Shown here one piece after another: positions 1-5,711 of a DNA stretch of 14,491 bases. The first letter of the stretch is position 1. Each line of letters starts with the position of its first letter. Location of the stretch: assembly GCA_937896885.1 (NCBI GenBank), contig CALBNX010000042.1, positions 1-14,491 of the forward strand. Direction: 5' to 3'. This DNA comes from an uncultured Clostridia bacterium (GTDB taxonomy: Bacteria > Bacillota > Clostridia > Oscillospirales > Acutalibacteraceae). The translations under genes were made by a program, and so were the position numbers. The notes beneath the pieces are model-generated. The model searched no databases. It was not told where the DNA came from and saw only the letters and a list, made by a program, of their open reading frames with translations.

Positions 1-877
1 CTTCTTCTGCAACGTCACAGATTGAACCCATAGCAACGATTACGCGTTCTGCATCAGGTGCACCATAGTAGTTGAAGAGCTTGTAGTTAGTGCCGAGTTT
101 AGCATTAACTTTATCCATATACTTTTCAACGATAGCAGGAGTAGCATCGTAATATGAGTTACAAGCTTCTCTGTGCTGGAAGAAGATGTCACCGTTTTCG
201 TGTGAACCACGAGTTGCTGGTCTTTCTGGGTTAAGAGCGTGCTTTCTGAATGCTCTAACTGCATCCATATTGCACATTTCTTTGAGGTCTTCATAATCCC
301 AGATATCAATTTTCTGAATTTCGTGAGATGTACGGAAACCGTCAAAGAAGTTAAGGAATGGAACACGGCTTTCGATAGTTGCAAGGTGAGCAACTGCACC
401 AAGGTCCATAACTTCTTGTGTATTTGTTTCAGCGAGCATTGCGAAACCTGTCTGACGACAAGCATAAACGTCTGAATGGTCACCGAAAATGTTAAGAGCG
501 TGTGAAGCTACGCAACGAGCTGATACATGGAAAACTGAAGGAAGGAGTTCACCAGCAATCTTATACATATTAGGAATCATAAGAAGAAGACCCTGTGAAG
601 CTGTATAAGTTGTTGTGAGAGCACCTGCTGCAAGAGAACCGTGAACAGTACCTGCTGCACCTGCTTCTGACTGCATTTCAGCAACTTTAACCTGTGTGCC
701 GAAAATGTTCTTTCTTCCCTGTGCAGACCACTGGTCAACGTAGTCAGCCATAGGTGAAGATGGAGTAATTGGGTAAATACCAGCTACTTCTGTGAACGCA
801 TAAGATACGTGAGCAGCAGCAGTATTACCGTCCATAGTTTTCTTTTGACGAACTATGGGTGTCTTGTTTTCTGCCAT
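1..877 (-). CDS. nifJ: Pyruvate:ferredoxin (flavodoxin) oxidoreductase, N-terminal part (cut by window edge)
   Basis: The homodimeric PFOR oxidises pyruvate plus CoA to acetyl-CoA and CO2, passing electrons to ferredoxin in the cytoplasm; it is the central pyruvate-cleaving step of anaerobic fermentation. About 292 of the roughly 1170-1200 residues usual for the family are present; the C-terminus lies beyond position 1. The N-terminal domain I is recognisable: TMDGNTAAAHVSYAFTEV, then YPITPSSPMAD (residues 35-45), EMQSEAGAAG (67-76), YTASQGLLLMIP (91-102), SARCVASHALNIFGDHSD (119-136). T38, E71 and R121 fall where Thr31, Glu64 and Arg114 of Desulfovibrio africanus PFOR lie (constant offset of 7), the pyruvate/thiamine-diphosphate site residues. 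The ATG at 877 has an AAGGAGG ribosome binding site (887-893, 9-nt gap). Fe-S domains cannot be checked here. It is transcribed divergently from the 1138 gene. Confidence 0.95.
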   Translation of the reverse strand, partial: MAENKTPIVRQKKTMDGNTAAAHVSYAFTEVAGIYPITPSSPMADYVDQWSAQGRKNIFGTQVKVAEMQSEAGAAGTVHGSLAAGALTTTYTASQGLLLMIPNMYKIAGELLPSVFHVSARCVASHALNIFGDHSDVYACRQTGFAMLAETNTQEVMDLGAVAHLATIESRVPFLNFFDGFRTSHEIQKIDIWDYEDLKEMCNMDAVRAFRKHALNPERPATRGSHENGDIFFQHREACNSYYDATPAIVEKYMDKVNAKLGTNYKLFNYYGAPDAERVIVAMGSICDVAEE

Positions 878-916
878 TTTTTATTTCCTCCTTAATGGAA
901 TTAGATATAGAATTAA

Positions 917-954
917 GTATGCAAAGCCATACAGATATGTATGCGTATTCATAC
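917..954. promoter_or_regulatory. Phased array of four GTATG/CATAC half-sites in the nifJ leader
   Basis: GTATG (917-921), CATAC (928-932), GTATG (939-943) and CATAC (950-954) alternate in orientation, each separated by exactly 6 nt, so half-sites start every 11 bp. Read as operators these are two tandem palindromes GTATG-N6-CATAC, 22 bp apart; the promoter-proximal one extends to ATGTATG-N6-CATACAT (937-956). The array lies between the proposed -10 box (955-960) and the ribosome binding site (887-893), where a bound protein would block transcription of nifJ. I do not recognise the regulator. An RNA-level role (alternative hairpins) is also possible. Confidence 0.6.
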
Positions 955-982
955 ATTATAAATGATAACACTTTTCGATTAA
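955..982 (-). promoter_or_regulatory. Putative SigA promoter of nifJ
   Basis: On the minus strand a perfect TATAAT (955-960) is preceded after 16 bp by a weak -35 candidate TTAATC (977-982). Start of transcription would fall near position 948, inside the half-site array. The -10 is convincing; the poor -35 would fit a regulated promoter. An alternative pair is TTTACT-17-TATCAT slightly upstream. Confidence 0.5.
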
Positions 983-1084
983 AAAGTAAAGTGATTTATC
1001 TCTAAAAAATGACGAACTTTGATAAAATTTTAACCATTTTTTGTACAATATGGGATATAAGGAATTTTGTAGTGTTGGGTAGAT

Positions 1085-1113
1085 TTGACAATCAATTTAC
1101 AAAGTGATATATT
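1085..1113 (+). promoter_or_regulatory. SigA promoter of the 1138 gene
   Basis: Perfect TTGACA (1085-1090), 17-bp spacer, TATATT (1108-1113). The transcript would start about 15-20 nt before the start codon, just ahead of the AAGGAGG at 1124-1130. Confidence 0.8.
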
Positions 1114-1137
1114 TATGTTGAAAAAGGAGGTAAGAAT

Positions 1138-1620
1138 ATGGAAAATCAAAAATCAAAGAGTTTTACAGTTTGCGCACCAAAAGAAGCTGGAGTGGTCGGT
1201 ATAGTAGGCGTATTAGTTTTGGGACTTTTTATAGTTCTAAGTCCTTTTATGTGGCCTGATGAAACTGCTGAAAATAGAACTATTTTTTATGTGATTTTTG
1301 GAACAGCGGTTATTCTATGTGCTTATTTATTAGTAAAATCTTTGCGTTTTCGCGTTGTTGTAAAAAAAGAAAAAATAACAGTTATACCTCTTTTATCAAA
1401 AACCTATACTTTTACTTTTGATGATATAGAAACAGTTAAACGTCAAGTCAAAAACAGATATAAAGGCAAGGCTGAAAGAATAATCATTCGCACGAAACAA
1501 GGTAAAAGGATTGTTGTTGACAGTTCTTATGTTTCATATGGAAAATTAGTTGAAAGAATAATTGACTGTGTTGAAATATCAAGACTTCATGGGGAATGGA
1601 AAGCAAAAATGGAAATTTAA
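1138..1620 (+). CDS. Small membrane protein, two TM helices plus PH-like C-terminal region
   Basis: Function unknown. The 160-residue product has two hydrophobic stretches (about 18-38 and 49-67) separated by a short acidic/polar loop, then a cytoplasmic-looking basic region (70-160) rich in alternating beta-type segments (FRVVVKKEKITVIP, KTYTFTFDDIETV, AERIIIRTKQGKRIVVD) and a final helix. A strand-rich block after a TM hairpin, with the 'F.DI..V' pattern, is typical of bacterial PH (bPH) domain proteins, but I infer this from pattern only. Start is certain: AAGGAGG at 1124-1130 with a 7-nt gap to ATG. It is a single-gene unit with its own promoter and terminator, divergent from nifJ; a shared role with nifJ is not implied. 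Confidence 0.8.
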   Translation: MENQKSKSFTVCAPKEAGVVGIVGVLVLGLFIVLSPFMWPDETAENRTIFYVIFGTAVILCAYLLVKSLRFRVVVKKEKITVIPLLSKTYTFTFDDIETVKRQVKNRYKGKAERIIIRTKQGKRIVVDSSYVSYGKLVERIIDCVEISRLHGEWKAKMEI

Positions 1621-1630
1621 TGAAGGACTC

Positions 1631-1660
1631 AGCGGAGCAATTGCTCCGCTTTATTTTTAT
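1631..1660 (+). terminator. Rho-independent terminator of the 1138 gene
   Basis: A 20-nt perfect palindrome (1631-1650; arms AGCGGAGCAA and TTGCTCCGCT) followed by TTATTTTTAT, 10 nt after the stop codon. Confidence 0.85.
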
Positions 1661-1725
1661 AATTTTCATTTAATTTGACAAAAGGTATATTTTGTTATTA
1701 ATCTGTTGAACTCTTTTGAATAAAA

Positions 1726-1753
1726 TATCCCCACAGTGATTTACCGTGGGGAT
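1726..1753 (-). terminator. Terminator of the 1758-2303 gene
   Basis: ATCCCCAC (1727-1734) pairs with GTGGGGAT (1746-1753) around an 11-nt loop. On the minus strand it begins 4 nt after the stop codon and is followed by ATTTTATTC. The weaker plus-side tail (TTTGTTTAT) could give some bidirectional activity. Confidence 0.75.
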
Positions 1754-1757
1754 TTGT

Positions 1758-2303
1758 TTATGAGTTACTTTGTACATTTTTTCTAATTAGTTTTACTATT
1801 CTTGGGCGGTTATATCGTTGAATAATTACGAAAATCATATCAAAAGCTCCTGCAAGAATTGATGTGAATATGAATACGGCAGGAACACCAAATTTTATTG
1901 AAAAAAGAATAGGGACAAAACTCAAAATTACAATTATTTCGTGTACTAATTCAGCGTTGCACATACCTACTGCAATATTGTGCAAAGATTTGTTTTTCAA
2001 AGAAAATGCTCCTGGTGACCAAGATGGTACTTTTTCTTTCCAGTCCTTGACTTTTAAAAGTTTATAAAGTCTTTTTTCGAATTTCTTTTGCTTAAACCAC
2101 CAATTGTTATAATCATATACCTTATGAAAAATAGGATTAGTAACCATACCTACAACAAGTCTCATTATAAAATGGTAAGAAAATGTCATAAAGGTAATAT
2201 AAAGAGCTTCTGTTGTAGCATTGTTTGTAAGTTTGAAAAGCGAGTAAAACAAGAGAAAAAGTGAAACCGAAACTGCAATAGATGAATAAAGAAATTTTTT
2301 CAT
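1758..2303 (-). CDS. Four-TM membrane protein, possibly CrtO-like acyltransferase family
   Basis: The 181-residue product has hydrophobic segments near residues 5-25, 32-55, 120-138 and 141-163, with a basic, aromatic cytoplasmic loop between helices 2 and 3 (YNNWWFKQKKFEKRLYKLLKVKDWKEKVPSW). The order 'E/K..LYK..KVK.WK...P', then 'F..K', 'AELVHEI' and 'QRYNRPR' resembles the small proteins often labelled glycosyl-4,4'-diaponeurosporenoate acyltransferase (CrtO) in Firmicutes. Nothing nearby encodes carotenoid synthesis, so an actual staphyloxanthin-type reaction is doubtful and the substrate is unknown. The ATG has GGAG (2310-2313) 6 nt upstream. It has its own promoter (2332-2360) and terminator, so it is monocistronic although it follows the oxidoreductase gene on the same strand. 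Confidence 0.75.
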   Translation of the reverse strand: MKKFLYSSIAVSVSLFLLFYSLFKLTNNATTEALYITFMTFSYHFIMRLVVGMVTNPIFHKVYDYNNWWFKQKKFEKRLYKLLKVKDWKEKVPSWSPGAFSLKNKSLHNIAVGMCNAELVHEIIVILSFVPILFSIKFGVPAVFIFTSILAGAFDMIFVIIQRYNRPRIVKLIRKNVQSNS

Positions 2304-2331
2304 AATACACTCCGCACAAATCTTTAAATTA

Positions 2332-2360
2332 AGTTTATCACAGTAAAAGTATTAAATCAA
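2332..2360 (-). promoter_or_regulatory. SigA promoter of the 1758-2303 gene
   Basis: On the minus strand: TTGATT (2355-2360), 17-bp spacer, TAAACT (2332-2337). It begins directly downstream of the terminator of the preceding gene. Confidence 0.6.
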
Positions 2361-2361
2361 T

Positions 2362-2391
2362 AAAAAAAGGGGATTATAAAATCCCCTTTTT
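2362..2391 (-). terminator. Terminator of the flavin oxidoreductase gene (bidirectional in form)
   Basis: GGGGATT (2369-2375) pairs with AATCCCC (2380-2386), with an A7 run on one side and T5 on the other, so the hairpin has a U-tail in either direction. It lies 12 nt past the minus-strand stop codon at 2404. Confidence 0.85.
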
Positions 2392-2403
2392 CTGTGTATT
2401 GAA

Positions 2404-4467
2404 TTATAACTTCATTGCTACGTCCCAAGCGCCCCAGATAACTGTACGGAGATTTCCAACTTTCTGAGCATCACCAATAACGTGAACATGCTTAGCCTTC
2501 TGTGCAAGTGGAGCAGGTTTGTAACCAACTGAAAGGATAACATTGTCAGCAGCAATGTCAATTGTCTTGCCGTCTTTATCCATAATTGTAACACCGTCAT
2601 CACGAATTTCAGTTGTACGGCTTTCAAGATAAACAGGAACATTGTTTGTCTTGAAGAAATCACGAAGGTAGCTTGTGTTAGCAAGAGCAACACCAGGAGT
2701 TGTGATAAGGTCATCCTGCATTTCAACAATAACAGGCTTCTTGCCCTGAAGATAGAGTTCATAAGCAATTTCACAACCTGTGAGACCACCACCGATAACA
2801 ACTACATTGTCACCAACAAGTGAGTTATCAAGAAGGAAATCAACTGCTTCAATAGCCTTTTCAGCGCCCTTAAGTGGAATCTTATTAGCAACTGCACCAG
2901 TAGCAATAATAACTTCGTCCGCACCGAGTGAAGCAATATCTTTAACTTCTGTATTCATATGAATTGTGATAGCGTCATAGAGCTTGATTTCACGATTATA
3001 CCATGCAATAAGGTCACGGTCTTTTTCTTTATATGATGGAGCAGCAGCTGCAATAAATACACCGCCGAGTTTGTCGCTCTTCTCATAAAGGTCAACCTTG
3101 TGACCACGCTGTGCGCAAACCATAGCAGCTTCCATACCACCAATACCGCCGCCGATAACAGCAATCTTCTTGAGCTTCTTAGCAGGCTTGATGTTGTATT
3201 TCTTTGACTGCATTGTCTTTGGGTTAAGAGCACAACGAGAAAGTCCCATTGTGTCAAGAAGGTCCTGAGTATTAGCGTGACCCTTTGAAGATGAGAAGTT
3301 GAAGCAACCTGCGTGACAGCAGATACAAGGTTTGATTTCTTCAATTCTGTCTTCAATAATCTTTGTAATCCATTCAGGGTCTGTAAGGAACTGACGAGCA
3401 ACACCAACACCGTCGATTTTTCCATCAGCAACAGCCTGTGCACCAACATCAGGTTCCATTCTACCTGCACAGACAACAGGAATATCAACGAATTTCTTGA
3501 TGTGTGCAACTTCTTCAAGGTTACAGTTCTGTGGCATATACATTGGTGGGTGACACCAGTACCAAGAGTCATATGTACCATTATCAGCATTGAGCATATC
3601 GTAACCTGCATCCTGAAGGTATTTAGCAGCCTTTTCGGATTCTTCCATATCACGGCCAACTTCTTTGTAATCTTCACCAGGCATTGCGCCTTCGCAGAAA
3701 CCCTTCATCTTTGATACAGCAGAGTAACGGAGAGAAACAGGGTAATCCTGTCCGCAAGCTTCTTTGATTGCCTTAACAACTTCAACTGCGAAACGATATC
3801 TGTTTTCAAAGTTTCCGCCATATTCGTCTGTACGCTTGTTGAAGAATTCAATAGCAAATTGGTCAAGAAGATAACCTTCGTGAACAGCGTGAACTTCAAC
3901 ACCGTCAACACCTGCATCACGGCAAAGCTTTGCAGTTTTAGCAAATGCTTCAATAATTTCGTGAATCTGTTCTTTTGTCATTTCAGGGCAAATAATATCG
4001 TGTGCCCAACGTGATGGTTGTGGGCTAGGTGATGCTAATTCGTGAGATGTATCAAGAATTGGTTTAACAAGTGCACGAGTAAACTTGTTCTTGTGAAGTG
4101 GAGCTACAAGTTCTGTTATAGCCCAGCTTCTGCCCATACCTGCAGTCAACTGAATGAACAACTTTGCACCTGTTTTATGGATTTCATCCATAAATTCTTT
4201 AAGTTCTTCGAACATCTTTGGATTCTGCCAAAGCCATTTGCCCCAGAATGTATCACGAAGTGGTGCGATACCGGGGATGATAAGGCCAACATTATTGTTA
4301 GCTCTTTCAATGAAAAGTTTTGCAGCTTCCTTGTCAAAGTGACAACCGCCAAGTTCAAACCAACCGAAAAGTGATGTACCACCCATAGGGCACATAACGA
4401 TTCTGTTTTTAATCTCAACGTTACCAATTTTCCAAGGAGTAAATAATGCCTCATACTTTTGGTCCAT
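2404..4467 (-). CDS. NADH:flavin oxidoreductase, FadH / 2-enoate reductase type (FMN, 4Fe-4S, FAD)
   Basis: The 687-residue enzyme belongs to the Old Yellow Enzyme family with fused FAD/NAD(P) domain, cytoplasmic flavoproteins that reduce C=C bonds of enoates, dienoyl-CoA or steroids (FadH, 2-enoate reductase, BaiCD/BaiH). Residues 1-375 form the FMN barrel: LFTPWKIGNVEIKNRIVMCPM, HAVHEGYLLDQF (H193, H196) and RTDEYGG.FENRYRF. The cluster motif CICCHAGC (C381, C384, C388) is completed by C412 in RCALNP, with about 23 residues between, longer than the 11-12 usual in FadH. FAD motif VIGGGIGG is near 437-444 and NAD(P) motif VIGGGLTG near 556-563. I chose ATG 4467 over GTG 4476 because AAGGA (4478-4482) lies 10 nt upstream. 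The real substrate cannot be read from sequence; the VHEGYLLDQF variant recalls enoate/bile-acid-type members. Own promoter and terminator. Confidence 0.9.
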   Translation of the reverse strand: MDQKYEALFTPWKIGNVEIKNRIVMCPMGGTSLFGWFELGGCHFDKEAAKLFIERANNNVGLIIPGIAPLRDTFWGKWLWQNPKMFEELKEFMDEIHKTGAKLFIQLTAGMGRSWAITELVAPLHKNKFTRALVKPILDTSHELASPSPQPSRWAHDIICPEMTKEQIHEIIEAFAKTAKLCRDAGVDGVEVHAVHEGYLLDQFAIEFFNKRTDEYGGNFENRYRFAVEVVKAIKEACGQDYPVSLRYSAVSKMKGFCEGAMPGEDYKEVGRDMEESEKAAKYLQDAGYDMLNADNGTYDSWYWCHPPMYMPQNCNLEEVAHIKKFVDIPVVCAGRMEPDVGAQAVADGKIDGVGVARQFLTDPEWITKIIEDRIEEIKPCICCHAGCFNFSSSKGHANTQDLLDTMGLSRCALNPKTMQSKKYNIKPAKKLKKIAVIGGGIGGMEAAMVCAQRGHKVDLYEKSDKLGGVFIAAAAPSYKEKDRDLIAWYNREIKLYDAITIHMNTEVKDIASLGADEVIIATGAVANKIPLKGAEKAIEAVDFLLDNSLVGDNVVVIGGGLTGCEIAYELYLQGKKPVIVEMQDDLITTPGVALANTSYLRDFFKTNNVPVYLESRTTEIRDDGVTIMDKDGKTIDIAADNVILSVGYKPAPLAQKAKHVHVIGDAQKVGNLRTVIWGAWDVAMKL

Positions 4468-4509
4468 TAAAAACACGTCCTTTTTTGTGCATAAATTCTT
4501 ACAATAATT

Positions 4510-4538
4510 AGTATATAAAATTAGTCAAATTATGTCAA
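4510..4538 (-). promoter_or_regulatory. SigA promoter of the flavin oxidoreductase gene
   Basis: On the minus strand: perfect TTGACA (4533-4538), 17-bp spacer, TATACT (4510-4515). The start of transcription would lie near 4503, about 36 nt before the ATG. Confidence 0.85.
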
Positions 4539-4549
4539 GAAATTAACAA
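4532..4549. promoter_or_regulatory. Candidate Rex-type operator over the -35 box (degenerate)
   Basis: ATGTCAA-GAAA-TTAACAA compared with the clostridial Rex consensus TTGTTAA-N4-TTAACAA: the right half is perfect, the left matches 5 of 7. It covers the -35 of the oxidoreductase promoter, where a repressor would act. The heptamer TTGTTAA/TTAACAA occurs several times in this AT-rich window by chance, so this call leans on position and on the better site before adhE. Confidence 0.4.
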
Positions 4550-4568
4550 AGATATTTAAAAATAATTG

Positions 4569-4597
4569 TTGACATTTTGACACATAGGTTATAAAAT
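4569..4597 (+). promoter_or_regulatory. SigA promoter of the DUF6514-like gene
   Basis: Perfect TTGACA (4569-4574), 17-bp spacer, TAAAAT (4592-4597). Transcription would begin near 4604, which leaves no room for a ribosome binding site before the ATG at 4618 and supports the later start at 4660. Divergent from the oxidoreductase promoter with about 30 bp between the -35 boxes. Confidence 0.7.
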
Positions 4598-4659
4598 AGT
4601 TTTGAAAAGTTGACAATATGACACAAAAATGCAAAAAAATACAAGTGAAGGCAAATTTT

Positions 4660-4881
4660 ATGAAATATCAGGTTTTTAAACATAATATCACTATCGAAAA
4701 CAAGATAATTGAAACTTATGGTATTAATATTTATGAAAATGAAGTTCTTGTTGACAAGTTATATGATATTTCAACAGATTATAACGCCATATCTCAATTA
4801 GTTGACTCGTTAAACAAAGATAGAATAGAGTTTATTCACCTTGACTCAATACTTGAAGACTACTATCTTGATAATGTTTAG
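4660..4881 (+). CDS. Small DUF6514-like protein
   Basis: The 73-residue product (MKYQVFKHNITIENK...) is acidic, has no TM segment or signal peptide, and reads as a small alpha/beta domain: MKYQVFKHNITI, TYGINIYENEVLVDKLYDIST, then a helix (NAISQLVDSLNKDRIEF) and IHLDSILEDYYLD. The order KYQV.....T....YGI......DIS.....V..L....I...H....EDY matches my memory of the DUF6514 family of Clostridia; its function is not known to me. The open frame could begin at ATG 4618, but that codon lacks a ribosome binding site and sits about 14 nt from the predicted transcript start, whereas ATG 4660 has GAAGG 8 nt upstream. No terminator is visible before the rsmE promoter, so read-through is possible. Confidence 0.75.
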   Translation: MKYQVFKHNITIENKIIETYGINIYENEVLVDKLYDISTDYNAISQLVDSLNKDRIEFIHLDSILEDYYLDNV

Positions 4882-4888
4882 TATTTCG

Positions 4889-4917
4889 TTGCTTTTAATA
4901 AAGAATTATGCTACTAT
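4889..4917 (+). promoter_or_regulatory. Promoter of rsmE-rsmF
   Basis: TTGCTT (4889-4894), 17-bp spacer, TACTAT (4912-4917), with the TGn extended -10 element (4909-4911). It starts 7 nt after the stop codon of the preceding small gene. Confidence 0.65.
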
Positions 4918-4961
4918 TATAAATTGACGAGAATATAAATTGAAATATTGAGTTGGTGTAT

Positions 4962-5711
4962 ATGTATAATTTTTTTGTTAATAGTGATAACCGAAAAGGC
5001 GAGTGCTATTATATAATAGGCGCAGATTTTAATCATATTAAAAATGTGTTGAGAATGCGCATTGGCGACACATTTTTAATAAGCGATAATGGTGTTAGTA
5101 ACTTTTGTGAAATTGAAAGCTTTGACAACGAGATTGTAATTGCAAGAATTATTGAAGAAAACTATCAGGACACAGAATTACCCATCAAAATATATCTTTT
5201 TCAGGGACTTCCCAAAAGTGATAAAATGGAGCTTATTATTCAAAAGTGCGTTGAGTTGGGTGCTTATAAAATTATCCCCGTTGAAATGAGTCGTTCAGTA
5301 GTTAAAATTGATGACAAGAAAAAGAAATCAAAAGTGGCTCGTTGGCAAGCAATTTCAGAGAGTGCCGCAAAACAGAGCAAAAGAACAATAATCCCCGAAG
5401 TTGGCGATATTCTTACATATAAACAAGCTTTACTGATGGCTCAAGAACTTGATTTGATTTTAGTTCCTTATGAAAGCAAAAACGGAATGCTTGATACAAC
5501 CGACGCATTAAAAGAAATTAAAACAGGTATGTCAATAGGTATTTTTATTGGTCCAGAAGGTGGTTTTGACGAAAAAGAGATTGAGAGTGCTAAAGAAATA
5601 GACAGCCAAATTATATCTCTTGGCAAAAGAATTCTTCGCACCGAAACTGCCGCAATAACAACAACTTCAATGTGTATGCTTTATGCTGAAATGTGTTTAG
5701 GTGATGAATGA
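4962..5711 (+). CDS. rsmE: 16S rRNA (uracil(1498)-N(3))-methyltransferase RsmE
   Basis: RsmE methylates N3 of U1498 in the decoding region of 16S rRNA using S-adenosylmethionine; it is a dimeric SPOUT-fold enzyme. The 249-residue length is usual for the family. Visible signatures: N-terminal PUA-like part beginning YNFFV with H25IKNVLRMRIGD, the KSDKMELIIQKCVELGAYKI segment (85-104), RWQAISESAAKQSKR (127-141), and the SAM-binding knot motifs IGPEGGF (196-202) and SLGKRILRTETAA (219-231). The frame is also open to TTG 4953 and GTG 4956; ATG 4962 is chosen because MYNFFV aligns with the usual MPRFFV beginning. The ribosome binding site is weak (GAGTTGG a few nt upstream). Its stop codon overlaps the rsmF start (ATGA), so the two are translationally coupled. 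Confidence 0.95.
   Translation: MYNFFVNSDNRKGECYYIIGADFNHIKNVLRMRIGDTFLISDNGVSNFCEIESFDNEIVIARIIEENYQDTELPIKIYLFQGLPKSDKMELIIQKCVELGAYKIIPVEMSRSVVKIDDKKKKSKVARWQAISESAAKQSKRTIIPEVGDILTYKQALLMAQELDLILVPYESKNGMLDTTDALKEIKTGMSIGIFIGPEGGFDEKEIESAKEIDSQIISLGKRILRTETAAITTTSMCMLYAEMCLGDE

Noticed and set aside
40..483. 147-codon frame overlapping nifJ
   Set aside because: The overlapping frame encodes unmistakable PFOR motifs; this one is an out-of-frame shadow with biased composition.
1675..1753. Possible small RNA: TTGACA at 1675-1680 followed by a hairpin at 1727-1753
   Set aside because: The -10 at the right distance (TTAATC) is poor, the transcript would be under 50 nt, and the hairpin is better explained as the terminator of the opposite-strand gene.
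2955..3677. 240-codon minus-strand open frame inside the flavin oxidoreductase gene
   Set aside because: It overlaps a gene with clear motifs in another frame, is Leu/Ser/Thr-rich as expected for a shadow frame, and has no ribosome binding site.
4976..4982. Other TTGTTAA/TTAACAA heptamers (also near 8209 and 12353) as Rex half-sites
   Set aside because: They lie inside coding regions, lack a paired half-site at N4 and are expected by chance in AT-rich DNA.
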